The notes: generated by a model not told the origin, from the letters alone. DNA of 64,000 nt from an uncultured Oscillospiraceae bacterium (GCA_934591745.1 CAKTPQ010000001.1:1-64000); one strand, 5' to 3'. Shown: positions 34,133 through 42,835, counted from the stretch's first letter. A program made the numbers and translations.

Positions 34133-34519
34133 ATGGAGACGGTGATGCGACTGAGCGCCCTGTGCCTTACCGGGGCGCTGCTGGCGGTGCTGCTGAAGCG
34201 GACGAACCCGGACATGGCGCTGCTGCTGGCGCTGGTGGTCTGCGGCGCGGTGCTGTTTTTGCTGGCGGAGCCGCTGGGAGAGATACGGGACTTCTTCACG
34301 CAGCTGTCGGACTGGGGCGGCCTGCCCACGGAGCTGTTTGCGCCGCTGGTAAAGACCGTGGGCATCGCGCTCGTCAGTCGGACAGGCTCCGACCTCTGCA
34401 AGGACGCGGGGGAGGGGGCCATGGCGTCGCTGGTGGAGACGGCGGGAGCCGTCACCGCTATCCTCGTTTCGCTGCCGCTGTTCCAGGCGGCGTGGGACAT
34501 GCTGCGGTCGCTGCTATGA
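34133..34519 (+). CDS. spoIIIAD: stage III sporulation protein AD
   Basis: SpoIIIAD is a small polytopic protein of the same channel. The 128 residues show hydrophobic segments near 7-20, 27-46 and 102-122 and the family motif LVKTVGIALVSRTGSDLCKDAGEGA (split here: LVKTVGIALV, then SDLCKDAGEGA). Three bases separate it from spoIIIAC, and its stop overlaps the spoIIIAE start (ATGA). Confidence 0.94.
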   Translation: METVMRLSALCLTGALLAVLLKRTNPDMALLLALVVCGAVLFLLAEPLGEIRDFFTQLSDWGGLPTELFAPLVKTVGIALVSRTGSDLCKDAGEGAMASLVETAGAVTAILVSLPLFQAAWDMLRSLL

Positions 34520-35607
34520 GGAGGGCGCGGGTGTTTCTGGCCGCGGTGATGCTGCTGTGGCTGCTGGTGACGCCGGTACAGGCGGCGTCTGTACCGGACA
34601 GCGTGACGGATGCCCTGACGCCGGAGGCTGCCGCCCGGCTGGAGGGGCTGGACGAGGGCACTGACCACACCGCATGGTCGGAGGGACTGTCCCGTCTGTG
34701 GCAGGAGGCCCGGCAGTATCTGGGCGAAGCCCTGCGGGAGAAGGCCTCCGGCGCGGCGCTGCTGCTGGGCGTGGTGCTGCTGTGCAGCGTGGCGGAGAGC
34801 TTTTTTGCAGCGGCGGAGCAGCCTGCCGTGCCGCAGTTCGTATCAGTGGCGGGGGCGCTGGCCATCACGCTGGTGGCCGCCGGGGACTTTAAACGGATGA
34901 TGGGCCTGGGGGTGGAGACCATGGAGGAGCTGGACGTATTTGCCAAGGCGCTGCTGCCCACGCTGTCGGCGGCGGTGGCGGCCGGCGGCGGCATTGCCTC
35001 CGCCGGCGCAAAGCAGGTGGCCACGGTGTATTTCACCAATCTGCTGCTGACAGTGATCCGGAAGCTGCTGTTGCCGCTGCTGTATGCCTGCATCGCGGCG
35101 GCCGCCGCCGATGCCATGGTGCCGGGGCACAGTCTGAAAAAGATCGGCACGGGCATCAGCAAGGCCGTGACCTGGGCGCTGACGGCGTCCATGGTGGTGT
35201 TCACCGGTTTTCTGACCCTGACCGGCGCGGCCACCGGCGCGGCGGACGCCATGACAGTGCAGATGACCCGCAGTGCCATCGCCACGGCAGTGCCGGTGGT
35301 GGGCTCCATCATCTCCGAGGCCACGGGGACGGTGCTGGCCGGTGCGGGGGTGCTGAAGGGCGCCATCGGCATCTTCGGGATGCTGGCGGTGCTGTCCATC
35401 TGCCTGACGCCGTTTCTCAGCATGGCGGTGCAGTACCTGCTGTACAAGCTGACGGCATTTCTGGCGGGCACCGTCACCGAGGGGCCGCTGGCGGGCCTCA
35501 TCGACGCGCTGGGCACGGCTTTCGGCCTGATGCTGGGCATGACCGGCAGCTGCGCACTGCTGCTGCTCATCTCCATCACGTCCTCCGTATCGGCGGTGCT
35601 GCCATGA
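34516..35607 (+). CDS. spoIIIAE: stage III sporulation protein AE
   Basis: SpoIIIAE is the largest membrane subunit of the SpoIIIA complex. The 363-residue protein begins with a signal peptide (MRRARVFLAAVMLLWLLVTP, ending VQAA). It then has several membrane segments and the conserved region with FTGFLTLTGAATGAADAM. The ATG at 34516 overlaps the spoIIIAD stop; the longer frame upstream is antisense-like extension. It overlaps spoIIIAF by four bases. Confidence 0.95.
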   Translation: MRRARVFLAAVMLLWLLVTPVQAASVPDSVTDALTPEAAARLEGLDEGTDHTAWSEGLSRLWQEARQYLGEALREKASGAALLLGVVLLCSVAESFFAAAEQPAVPQFVSVAGALAITLVAAGDFKRMMGLGVETMEELDVFAKALLPTLSAAVAAGGGIASAGAKQVATVYFTNLLLTVIRKLLLPLLYACIAAAAADAMVPGHSLKKIGTGISKAVTWALTASMVVFTGFLTLTGAATGAADAMTVQMTRSAIATAVPVVGSIISEATGTVLAGAGVLKGAIGIFGMLAVLSICLTPFLSMAVQYLLYKLTAFLAGTVTEGPLAGLIDALGTAFGLMLGMTGSCALLLLISITSSVSAVLP

Positions 35608-36083
35608 TCGGGGTGCTGCGGACGTGGCTGCTGTCCATCATTGCAGCCGGACTGGTGCTGGCCATTCTGTACGCGCTGGTGCCGAAGGGGCGCATGCGGC
35701 CCATCGTGCGGACCACCGGGGGCGTGGCGCTGATGCTGGTGATCCTCCAGCCGGTGCTGGGGTTCGACTTCCGGGAGTTCGCGGTGTCTTACGACGACTA
35801 CGCTCAGGAGATACAGGCACTGACGGAGGAATACCGGGCGGCTGACGCGGCGGAGTTGGCAGCTATCATAGAGCAGCGGACTGCCGCATATATATCGGAC
35901 AAAGGCGCGGCGCTGGGGGTGACATGCCATGCCGAGGTGGAGACGGAGCTGCGCTCCGGCGTGCCCTACCCCTGCGCAGTGACTCTGGACGTGGAGAGAG
36001 ACGAGGCGCTGGCCGCCTGCATCGCCGCCGATCTGGGTATCGGCGAGGAACGGCAGACATGGCAGGCACCCCGTGCGAGGTGA
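35604..36083 (+). CDS. spoIIIAF: stage III sporulation protein AF
   Basis: SpoIIIAF has two N-terminal membrane helices (about 6-24 and 38-52, with the typical VRTTGGVALMLVILQP). A soluble ring-forming domain of about 100 residues faces the intermembrane space. The 159-residue length fits. The start overlaps the spoIIIAE stop (ATGA). Confidence 0.92.
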   Translation: MIGVLRTWLLSIIAAGLVLAILYALVPKGRMRPIVRTTGGVALMLVILQPVLGFDFREFAVSYDDYAQEIQALTEEYRAADAAELAAIIEQRTAAYISDKGAALGVTCHAEVETELRSGVPYPCAVTLDVERDEALAACIAADLGIGEERQTWQAPRAR

Positions 36084-36086
36084 CGT

Positions 36087-36596
36087 ATGAAACTGGAGAA
36101 GTGGACGGGACTGCTGAAAAAATACAGACTGGCGGCGCTGGTGGTGCTGCTGGGGGTGGTGCTGATGCTGCTGCCCACCGGCGGCAGCAAAGCGCAGACC
36201 TCCGGCGACAGCAGTGAGCTGCCGGGAGAGACCTATTCGCTGGAAAAGACGGAGCAGCGCATGGCGGAGGTGCTGGGCACCATCGACGGTGTAGGCCGCG
36301 TGCGGATCATGCTGACGCTGCGCGCCGGCTCCAGTCTGCGTCTGGCGGAGGACAGCAGCCTGTCCGACAGTACCGGCGGTCAGACCAAGCAGGAAAAGCA
36401 GGTGCTTACCGTCAACCGCGGCAGCGGACGACAGGAGGTGGTGGTCACCCAGCAGCTCTATCCCACCTATCAGGGGGCGGTAGTGGTCTGCGAGGGCGCC
36501 GGCAGCAGCAGCGTGCGGCTGGCGGTGGTGAACGCGGTGTCCGTACTGACGGGGCTGAGCAGCGACAGGATCTCCGTGGTCAAGTGGAAGTCATAG
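36087..36596 (+). CDS. spoIIIAG: stage III sporulation protein AG
   Basis: SpoIIIAG forms the large ring of the intermembrane channel. The 169-residue protein has one membrane helix (about 15-33, LAALVVLLGVVLMLLP). The ring-building domain contains TEQRMAEVLGTIDGVGRVRIMLTL and VVVCEGAGSSSVRLAVVNAV (each typical of this family). It is shorter than the B. subtilis protein but complete. Confidence 0.93.
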   Translation: MKLEKWTGLLKKYRLAALVVLLGVVLMLLPTGGSKAQTSGDSSELPGETYSLEKTEQRMAEVLGTIDGVGRVRIMLTLRAGSSLRLAEDSSLSDSTGGQTKQEKQVLTVNRGSGRQEVVVTQQLYPTYQGAVVVCEGAGSSSVRLAVVNAVSVLTGLSSDRISVVKWKS

Positions 36597-36619
36597 AAAA
36601 ATGGAGGAGGAGTTGGAGC

Positions 36620-37237
36620 ATGAAACAGGTATGGAAGCGGCGTGCGGTGGTGGCGGCGGTACTGCTGCTGGTGGGCACCTCGGTGTATCTCAACTGGCGT
36701 TATACCGGCAATGTGGAGAACAGCGGCAAAAAGGTACTGGGACAGTCGGCGCTGGTGAACGGGGAGGCGACAGACGCGGAGGTGACCGCCGCCGGGGACG
36801 ATTACTTCGCCACGGCACGGCTCAGCCGTAAGCAGGCCCGCGACACTGCCATCAGCATGCTGCAGGAGGCGCAGGTGGACGAAAACGCCGCGGAGGACGT
36901 GTTGAACGAGGCCTCCCAGACCCTGCAGGTGCTGGCGGCTTACACCGTGGCGGAGTCCCAGATCGAGAGCCTGGTGGTGGCTAAGGGCTATGCCGACTGC
37001 GTGGCGTTTATGGGCGAGGACGCCATCAGCGTGGTGGTGTCTGACCCGGATGGACTGGACGCGGTGGATGTGGCCCGCATCAAGGATATCGTGGTCAGCG
37101 AAACCAGCTACACCCCGGATCAGATACGGATCATGGAGGCGGGGGCCTCCGCCGCGTCCCAGACCGGCAGCACCCAGGAGGCGGAGGTGCCTGCCAGCGC
37201 CGCACAGACCGATGAACAGGCGGATGACGCAAAATAA
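36620..37237 (+). CDS. spoIIIAH: stage III sporulation protein AH
   Basis: SpoIIIAH joins forespore SpoIIQ across the intermembrane space. The 205-residue protein has one N-terminal membrane helix (about 6-23) followed by the conserved SRKQARDTAISMLQEAQVD and the ring domain, ending in an Ala/Gln/Glu-rich tail. The ATG at 36620 follows GGAGGAGGAGT; the upstream in-frame ATG at 36584 overlaps spoIIIAG and gives an atypical N-terminus. It is the last gene of the operon. Confidence 0.94.
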   Translation: MKQVWKRRAVVAAVLLLVGTSVYLNWRYTGNVENSGKKVLGQSALVNGEATDAEVTAAGDDYFATARLSRKQARDTAISMLQEAQVDENAAEDVLNEASQTLQVLAAYTVAESQIESLVVAKGYADCVAFMGEDAISVVVSDPDGLDAVDVARIKDIVVSETSYTPDQIRIMEAGASAASQTGSTQEAEVPASAAQTDEQADDAK

Positions 37238-37240
37238 GTG

Positions 37241-37269
37241 TTGTATTTCGGCACAAAAAATGGTATACT
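37241..37269 (+). promoter_or_regulatory. sigma-A promoter of the asp23-nusB operon
   Basis: TTGTAT at 37241-37246, a 17-base spacer and TATACT at 37264-37269, just after spoIIIAH. It gives vegetative expression independent of the sporulation operon. Confidence 0.7.
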
Positions 37270-37309
37270 GAACTGAATCACGAAAGACAGCACAAGGAGA
37301 TAACGCAAC

Positions 37310-37669
37310 ATGGCTGAAAATAAGGAATATATGATCCATCAGGAGGAGGACGGCGCCATCCAGATCTCGGAGGATGTGGTGGCCTCCATCGCCTCCACCA
37401 CCGCTGCGGAGGTGGACGGTGTCAGCGCCATGATGAGCGCCAACGTGTCCGACCTGATGGGCGGCAAGAAGATGTCCGCAAAGGGCGTCCGGGTGGAGAT
37501 GGACGGCGAGGGCATCGTGGTGAACCTGTTCATCGTTGTCCGCTACGGCAGCGCCATCGGCGATGTGGCCAAGAAGGTCCAGCAGGTGGTACGCACCGCG
37601 CTGGAGGGCATGACCGGCTTCGCGGTAACGGCGGTCAACGTCCATGTGGGCGGCATCAGCTTCAACTGA
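37310..37669 (+). CDS. Asp23/Gls24 family envelope stress protein
   Basis: The 119-residue protein has the Asp23/Gls24 core: IQISEDVVASIASTTAAEVDGV followed by VRVEMDGEGIVVNLFIVVRYG and VTAVNVHVGGI. These proteins form abundant cytoplasmic or membrane-associated assemblies linked to envelope stress. Location between spoIIIAH and nusB is the standard Clostridial order (the YqhY position). AAGGAG lies upstream of the ATG. Confidence 0.93.
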   Translation: MAENKEYMIHQEEDGAIQISEDVVASIASTTAAEVDGVSAMMSANVSDLMGGKKMSAKGVRVEMDGEGIVVNLFIVVRYGSAIGDVAKKVQQVVRTALEGMTGFAVTAVNVHVGGISFN

Positions 37670-37704
37670 ACACAGCGAACTGAGAGAGAAAAGGATATAC
37701 GGTT

Positions 37705-38154
37705 ATGACACGCAATACGGCCCGCGAGATCGCCATGCATCTCGCCTATGAACTGAGCTTCAATGACCTGCCGGTGGAGGAGTTTCTGGACCTGCAGCTG
37801 AGCGCGGAGAGCTTTGCCGCGCTGGCGCCGGAGCATCCCATCTATGAGGAGCGCCCCAACGCCAAGCAGGAGGAATATATCCGCCGCCTGGTTGCCGGCG
37901 TGGCGGAACACGCGGCGGAGCTGGACGGCGACATCGAAAAGTACGCCAAAGGCTGGCGGTTCGAGCGTATTTCGCTGGTGGCCTCCGCCATCATGCGGGT
38001 GGCTATGTACGAGATGCTCTACATGGCGGATATCCCCGCCGGTGTCGCCATCAATGAGGCGGTGGAGATCGCCAAGAACTACGAATCGCCGGAAGTGGTG
38101 AAATTCATCAACGGCATTCTGGGCAGCTTCGTCCGGGGCGAGCTGAAGGAGTAA
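37705..38154 (+). CDS. nusB: transcription antitermination factor NusB
   Basis: NusB binds boxA RNA with NusE (S10) to promote rRNA antitermination. The 149-residue all-helical protein shows NTAREIAMHLAYELSF at its N-terminus. The family C-terminal motif is IPAGVAINEAVEIAKNYESP followed by FINGILGSF. It lies 35 bases after asp23 in one operon. Confidence 0.95.
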   Translation: MTRNTAREIAMHLAYELSFNDLPVEEFLDLQLSAESFAALAPEHPIYEERPNAKQEEYIRRLVAGVAEHAAELDGDIEKYAKGWRFERISLVASAIMRVAMYEMLYMADIPAGVAINEAVEIAKNYESPEVVKFINGILGSFVRGELKE

Positions 38155-38160
38155 AAACAG

Positions 38161-38187
38161 AAAGGCAGAGCTTGCGCTCTGCCTTTT
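38161..38187 (+). terminator. hairpin between nusB and xseA
   Basis: AAAGGCAGAGC pairs with GCTCTGCCTTT around a short loop, followed by TCC. The T-run is weak, so it is probably a partial terminator within the operon. Confidence 0.6.
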
Positions 38188-38210
38188 CCGCATGGAAGAA
38201 GGAGGACGGC

Positions 38211-39416
38211 ATGGACGAACGGCATGTGTTTACCGTCACCGAACTGAATAACTGCGTCAAGGAGCTGGTGGAGTCCGTGCCCGCCTTCGGCGATCTGCTG
38301 CTGCGGGGCGAGGTGTCCAACTACAAGGTGTACCCCTCTGGACACCACTACTTTACGCTGAAGGACAGCGAGAGCGCGCTGCGGTGCGTGATGTTCAAAG
38401 GCTCGGCCATGAAGCTGCGGTTCAAGCCGGAAAACGGCATGCAGGTCATCGCCTCCGGCCGCATCAGCGTCTATCCCAGGGACGGCGCGTACCAGCTGTA
38501 TTGCAGCGGTCTGTCCGCCGACGGCGTGGGCGACCTGTACGTGGCCTTCGAGCAGCTGAAGGACAAGCTGTACCGGGAGGGGCTGTTCGACCCCGCCCAC
38601 AAAAAGCCGCTACCGAGGTTCCCGCAGCGCATCGCCATCGTCACCTCCTCAGCGGGGGCGGCGGTGCATGATATGATCCGCATCCTGCGCCGTCGGTATC
38701 CCATCGCCAAGGTGCTGCTGCTGCCGGTGCGGGTACAGGGTGTGGAAGCGCCGCCGGAGATCGTGGGCGCCATCCGATACGCCAACCGATACAAGCTGGC
38801 GGATGTGCTCATCACCGGACGCGGCGGCGGTTCGCTGGAGGATCTGTGGGCCTTCAACGATGAGCGGGTGGCCCGGGCCATCTACGAGTCAGAGATCCCG
38901 GTGATCTCCGCCGTGGGGCATGAGCCGGACGTAGCCATCAGCGACTTTGTGGCGGACCGCCGGGCGTCCACGCCCTCCAATGCGGCGGAGATCGCTGTGC
39001 CGGACATGGCAGAGCTGCTGCGGTACCTGCAGGGGAGCAATGAGCGCATGGCGCAGAGTCTGCTCAATGCCCTGCACCGGCGGGAGGAGCGTCTGGCGGC
39101 GTTGGCGAAAAAGCGGGTGCTGACGGATCCCACCGCCTTTCTGGCGGACCGGCGGCTGTATCTGGATCATGTGATCCACCGGCTGGCCGCCGCGGAAAAG
39201 AGCCGCGTGGACGGGGAGAGCCGCCGGTTTGCAGCGGCGGCTGCCGCGCTGGATGCTCTCAGCCCGCTGAAGGTGCTGGCCCGTGGCTACGCCGTGGCCC
39301 AGAGCGGGGACGGCACGGTACTGAAAAGCGCCGCCGAAGTGGCGGCGGGAGAGCGTATCCGCGTCCGGCTGGCGCAAGGCAGCCTGCAATGCGACGTGGT
39401 GGACAAGGAGGATTGA
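38211..39416 (+). CDS. xseA: exodeoxyribonuclease VII large subunit
   Basis: The enzyme degrades single-stranded DNA. The 401-residue protein has an N-terminal OB-fold (FTVTELNNCVKELVE ... LRGEVSNYKVYPSGHHYFTL). The catalytic domain includes IAIVTSSAGAAVHD, LITGRGGGSLEDLWAFNDE and VGHEPDVAISDFVADRRA(S)TPS. The ATG at 38211 (MDERHVF) follows GGAGGA. It is followed one base later by xseB. Confidence 0.97.
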   Translation: MDERHVFTVTELNNCVKELVESVPAFGDLLLRGEVSNYKVYPSGHHYFTLKDSESALRCVMFKGSAMKLRFKPENGMQVIASGRISVYPRDGAYQLYCSGLSADGVGDLYVAFEQLKDKLYREGLFDPAHKKPLPRFPQRIAIVTSSAGAAVHDMIRILRRRYPIAKVLLLPVRVQGVEAPPEIVGAIRYANRYKLADVLITGRGGGSLEDLWAFNDERVARAIYESEIPVISAVGHEPDVAISDFVADRRASTPSNAAEIAVPDMAELLRYLQGSNERMAQSLLNALHRREERLAALAKKRVLTDPTAFLADRRLYLDHVIHRLAAAEKSRVDGESRRFAAAAAALDALSPLKVLARGYAVAQSGDGTVLKSAAEVAAGERIRVRLAQGSLQCDVVDKED

Positions 39417-39417
39417 C

Positions 39418-39648
39418 ATGGCGGCAAAAAAGACATTTGAGGAGAATATGGCCCGGCTGGAGCAGATCGTGACGATGCTGGAAAAGGGCGACGCCCAGCT
39501 GACGGACAGTCTGGCCCTGTTCGAGGAGGGCACGAAGCTGGCGGCCCAGTGCCGCAAGGAGCTGGACAGCGCGGAGCAGAAGGTGGTCAAGCTGATGAAA
39601 GGCCCCGACGGCGCACCAATGGAAAGCGATTTTCTCACGGAGGAATGA
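39418..39648 (+). CDS. xseB: exodeoxyribonuclease VII small subunit
   Basis: The 76-residue helical-hairpin protein shows the family pattern TFEENMARLEQIVTMLEKGD and SLALFEEGTKLAAQC. Several copies wrap the XseA coiled coil. It starts two bases after the xseA stop. Confidence 0.95.
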   Translation: MAAKKTFEENMARLEQIVTMLEKGDAQLTDSLALFEEGTKLAAQCRKELDSAEQKVVKLMKGPDGAPMESDFLTEE

Positions 39649-39650
39649 CC

Positions 39651-40520
39651 ATGAACTACGAGACACAGTACGCGGCGTATCAGCAGGCCATCGAGGGCTA
39701 TCTGGCCGGCCTGTTCACCGCCGACACGCCCTATAAGAGGCTGTACGAGGCCATCCGGTACAGTCTGCTGGCCGGCGGCAAGCGCATCCGGCCGGTGCTG
39801 ACGCTGGAATTTGCCCGTCTGGGCGGCATCGACTGGCATCTGGCGCTGCCCTACGGCTGTGCGCTGGAGCTGGTACACAACTACTCCCTGATCCACGACG
39901 ATCTGCCCTGCATGGACGACGATGACCTGCGGCGGGGCAAGCCCACCAACCACAAGGTGTACGGCGAGACGCTGGCGGTGCTGGCCGGTGACGCCCTGCA
40001 GCCGGAGGCCTTCCGCTTGATGGCGGAGGCGCCCTGCCTGTCGGCGGAAAACCGGCTGGAGGCTGTCCGTACCCTGTCCCGGGCCTGCGGTGCCGACGGC
40101 ATGGTGGCCGGTCAGGTGCTGGACACCGTGTACGATGTCCGGGACGCGGCGGGGCTGACGGCGCTGAACCGGCTCAAGACCGGCGTGATGATCTCCGCCG
40201 CGGCGGAGCTGGGCTGTATTGCCTCGGAAATGCCCGCCTCCATGCGGGCGCGGGCACTGGTGTATGCCGATGCCATCGGACGGGGTTTCCAGATCCGGGA
40301 CGATATGTTGGACGTGGAGGGCGACCAGGCCGTGTTCGGCAAGCCCATCGGCTCCGATGCCCAGGAGGGCAAGGTGACGTTTGTGGACGTCATCGGCATG
40401 GATGCCTGCCGCCGGGAGGTAGCCGCCTGCACGGAGACGGCCAAGGCCGCCGTAGCGGACTGGCCGGACCACGGCTTCCTGTGGGAGCTGGCTGACCGCA
40501 TGGTGGGCCGCGCAAAATAA
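39651..40520 (+). CDS. ispA: farnesyl/geranyl diphosphate synthase (polyprenyl synthetase)
   Basis: IspA condenses IPP with DMAPP and GPP for isoprenoid, quinone and cell-wall lipid precursors. The 289-residue protein has both aspartate-rich motifs, the first as HDDLPCMDDDDLRRG (about 83-97) and the second as IRDDMLDVEGD (about 220-230). The chain-length region corresponds to short-chain synthases. The ATG at 39651 follows GGAGGAATGACC, two bases after the xseB stop. Confidence 0.95.
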   Translation: MNYETQYAAYQQAIEGYLAGLFTADTPYKRLYEAIRYSLLAGGKRIRPVLTLEFARLGGIDWHLALPYGCALELVHNYSLIHDDLPCMDDDDLRRGKPTNHKVYGETLAVLAGDALQPEAFRLMAEAPCLSAENRLEAVRTLSRACGADGMVAGQVLDTVYDVRDAAGLTALNRLKTGVMISAAAELGCIASEMPASMRARALVYADAIGRGFQIRDDMLDVEGDQAVFGKPIGSDAQEGKVTFVDVIGMDACRREVAACTETAKAAVADWPDHGFLWELADRMVGRAK

Positions 40521-40521
40521 A

Positions 40522-40567
40522 TAAGAAACGGATACCCGCGCTATATGGCGCGGGTATCCGTTTCTTA
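40522..40567. terminator. long bidirectional terminator
   Basis: ATAAGAAACGGATACCCGCG and its exact complement form about a 20-bp stem. A-rich sequence lies on one side and TTATTTTTC on the other. It separates ispA from the convergent nth gene. Confidence 0.9.
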
Positions 40568-41200
40568 TTTTTCTTTTCCAAAGTTGCACAACGGCTGTAA
40601 AGGACATTCACTGCACAGCGGATTGCGGGCCATGCACAGTGCCCGGCCATGGAGCACCATGCGGTGGCAGAAGTTGTTGGATTCCTCCGGGGGAATGACC
40701 CGGCGCAGCTGCTGCTCCACCTTCAGGGGATCCTTGCTGCCGTCGGTGATGCCCAGCCGTCCGGTAATGCGGATGCAGTGGGTGTCGCAGACGTAGCCCT
40801 CCTGTCCGTAGATATCGCCCAGGATGAGGTTAGCGGTCTTGCGGCCCACGCCGGGCAGGGTCAGCAGGTCCTCCATATTGTCGGGTACCTTGCCGCCGAA
40901 CCGCGCCAGCAGCTGCTGGGCGGCGGCCACGATGTCCCGGGCCTTGGCCCGCCAGAAGCCGCAGGACTGGACGTACCGGCCCACCTCGTCCACATCGGCG
41001 GCGGCGAAGGTCTCCAGCGTGGGGTAGCGTGCAAACAGAGCCGGTGTCACCAGATTCACCCGGGCATCGGTACACTGGGCGGCCAGACGCACGGAAAACA
41101 GCAGCTCGTAGTCCTTGCCGTAATCCAGGGAGCAGGCCGCGTCGGGGTACAGCTCCTTCAATGCCGCGATGATGGCGGCGATCTCCTGTGTCGTTTTCAT
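40565..41200 (-). CDS. nth: endonuclease III
   Basis: Nth removes oxidised pyrimidines and nicks the DNA (base excision repair). The 211-residue protein has the helix-hairpin-helix LPGVGRKTANLILGD with catalytic Lys, the catalytic Asp in VCDTHCIRI, and a [4Fe-4S] loop C-x6-C-x2-C-x5-C near the C-terminus (CMARNPLCSECPLQPLC). Of two close ATGs, the one at 41200 has GAGGTG at the right distance. Confidence 0.96.
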   Translation of the reverse strand: MKTTQEIAAIIAALKELYPDAACSLDYGKDYELLFSVRLAAQCTDARVNLVTPALFARYPTLETFAAADVDEVGRYVQSCGFWRAKARDIVAAAQQLLARFGGKVPDNMEDLLTLPGVGRKTANLILGDIYGQEGYVCDTHCIRITGRLGITDGSKDPLKVEQQLRRVIPPEESNNFCHRMVLHGRALCMARNPLCSECPLQPLCNFGKEK

Positions 41201-41219
41201 GGGCATCACCTCATTGTCC

Positions 41220-41261
41220 ATTATAACAGCGGTTGCAGAAAAAGGCAATCCGTGTTATAAT
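41220..41261. promoter_or_regulatory. overlapping divergent promoters of nth and rarA
   Basis: Plus strand: TTGCAG (41233-41238), 17 bases, TATAAT (41256-41261). Minus strand: TTGCCT (41248-41243), 17 bases, TATAAT (41225-41220). Both use the same 42 bases with -35 regions crossing, so only one polymerase can bind at a time. Confidence 0.7.
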
Positions 41262-41286
41262 GACCGGACGGAAGGGAGGTGCGGCC

Positions 41287-42546
41287 ATGCGCCCGCTGGC
41301 AGACGAAATACGACCCCAGACACTGGACGAGGTAGCCGGACAGAAGCACCTGCTGGGCGAGGGGGCGCTGCTGCGCCGCCTGATCGAGAACGGCACTGAC
41401 ACCAATCTGATCTTTTACGGCCCCTCCGGTACCGGCAAGACCACTGTGGCCAACATCATAGCCAGACAGGCGAAAAAGACGCTGTACTACCTGAACGCCA
41501 CCACCGCATCCCTGCAGGACGTGAAGAACGTCATCGGCGATGTGGACACCATGCTGGCGCCCAACGGCGTGCTGCTGTATCTGGACGAGATCCAGTACTT
41601 CAACAAGAAGCAGCAGCAGAGCCTGTTGGAATTTCTGGAAAACGGCAAGATCACCATGATCGCCTCCACCACGGAGAATCCGTATTTCTACATCTACAAC
41701 GCGCTGCTGTCCCGCAGCACCGTGTTTGAGTTCAAACCCCTGACGGTGGAGGAGACCATCCCTGCCGTGGAGCGGGCGCTGGACATTGAGAAGGAGCGCA
41801 GCCCGCTGCCCTTTGCGTGGGAGGATACCGTGCCCCGTACCGTGGCCAGCGGCTGCGGCGGTGATGTGCGCAAAGCCGTCAATGCCGTGGAGCTGCTGTA
41901 CCGCTCGGCAAAGCCAGTAGGCGGGCAGTTGTATGTGACAAGGGACGACGCATTGCAGCTCAGCCAGTGCAGCGCCATGCGCTATGACAGGGAGGGAGAC
42001 GACCACTACGATCTGCTGTCGGCGCTGCAGAAGTCCATCCGAGGCTCTGACCCGGATGCGGCGGTGTACTATCTGGGCCGCCTGCTGGTGGCCGGAGACC
42101 TGCTGTCTCCCTGCCGCCGCCTGCTGGTCATCGCGTCGGAGGATATCGGCCTTGCCTATCCCCAGGGCATCGTGGTGACGAAGGCCTGCGTGGACGCGGC
42201 TTTGCAGCTGGGGCTGCCGGAGGCGCGGCTGCCGCTGGCGGAGGCCGCTGTGCTGCTGGCCACCGCACCCAAGTCCAACAGCGCGCACAACGCCATTATT
42301 GCCGCCATGGAGGACATCCAGCGCGGCGCGGTGGGAGATATTCCGCGCCACCTGAAAAACATCCATGCCGACAGCGCCGGTGCGGCCAAGCACGATGCCT
42401 ACAAGTATCCGCATGTATATCCCAACCACTACGTCAAGCAGAGATACCTGCCGGAGTCGCTGGGGAACAGGACCTACTACGAATACGGACCAAATAAGAC
42501 GGAGCAGGCCGCCAAGCGCTATTGGGACGACATCAAGGGGACATGA
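41287..42546 (+). CDS. rarA: replication-associated recombination protein RarA (MgsA family AAA ATPase)
   Basis: RarA acts at stalled replication forks. The 419-residue protein has MRPLADEIRPQTLDEVAGQKH, Walker A FYGPSGTGKTT (about 45-55), Walker B LLYLDEIQYFNKKQQQ and the clamp-loader-like C-terminal tetramerisation domain (HNAIIAAMEDIQRGAVGDIP). The ATG at 41287 follows GGGAGGTG. The Walker B region reads DEIQ where many family members have DEIH. Confidence 0.94.
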   Translation: MRPLADEIRPQTLDEVAGQKHLLGEGALLRRLIENGTDTNLIFYGPSGTGKTTVANIIARQAKKTLYYLNATTASLQDVKNVIGDVDTMLAPNGVLLYLDEIQYFNKKQQQSLLEFLENGKITMIASTTENPYFYIYNALLSRSTVFEFKPLTVEETIPAVERALDIEKERSPLPFAWEDTVPRTVASGCGGDVRKAVNAVELLYRSAKPVGGQLYVTRDDALQLSQCSAMRYDREGDDHYDLLSALQKSIRGSDPDAAVYYLGRLLVAGDLLSPCRRLLVIASEDIGLAYPQGIVVTKACVDAALQLGLPEARLPLAEAAVLLATAPKSNSAHNAIIAAMEDIQRGAVGDIPRHLKNIHADSAGAAKHDAYKYPHVYPNHYVKQRYLPESLGNRTYYEYGPNKTEQAAKRYWDDIKGT

Positions 42547-42548
42547 CC

Positions 42549-42740
42549 ATGGAACTGCATCTCAACGATATGCTGGAACTGAAGAAGGACCACCCATGCG
42601 GCAGCCGCCGCTGGCAGGTGCTGCGGGTGGGCATGGACATCAAGCTGCGCTGTCAGGGCTGCGGCCACGAGGTCATGCAGCCCCGCCGTAAGGTGGAGAA
42701 GATGATCAAGCGCATCATACCGAAGGAGGAACTAAAATGA
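42549..42740 (+). CDS. DUF951 family protein
   Basis: The 63-residue protein has the DUF951 pattern MLELKKDHPCGSRRWQVLRV, then a CQGCGH metal-site motif and basic VMQPRRKVEKMIKRI. Its function is unknown; family members are small nucleic-acid-binding-like proteins. The ATG at 42549 is eight bases from AAGGGG; an ATG at 42543 overlaps the rarA stop but is too close to the ribosome site. Confidence 0.85.
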   Translation: MELHLNDMLELKKDHPCGSRRWQVLRVGMDIKLRCQGCGHEVMQPRRKVEKMIKRIIPKEELK

Positions 42741-42835
42741 GACCGAAATGGGTACGCTACATGGCCATGGGCATTGCGCTGCTGCTGGCTGTGGTCATGC
42801 TGGTATCGCTGGTGCTGCCGTACATCGGACTGTGA
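42737..42835 (+). CDS. 32-residue single-helix membrane protein
   Basis: The ORF MRPKWVRYMAMGIALLLAVV... ends PYIGL. It is a basic N-terminus followed by one transmembrane helix. It begins at the end of the DUF951 gene (AAATGA overlap), with AAGGAGGA upstream, so it is translated from the same mRNA. Such small proteins next to DUF951 have been noted in Firmicutes; the function is unknown. Confidence 0.7.
   Translation: MRPKWVRYMAMGIALLLAVVMLVSLVLPYIGL

Noticed and set aside
41221..42429. minus-strand frame opposite rarA
   Set aside because: Low-complexity antisense frame; rarA shows Walker A and B motifs and a ribosome site.
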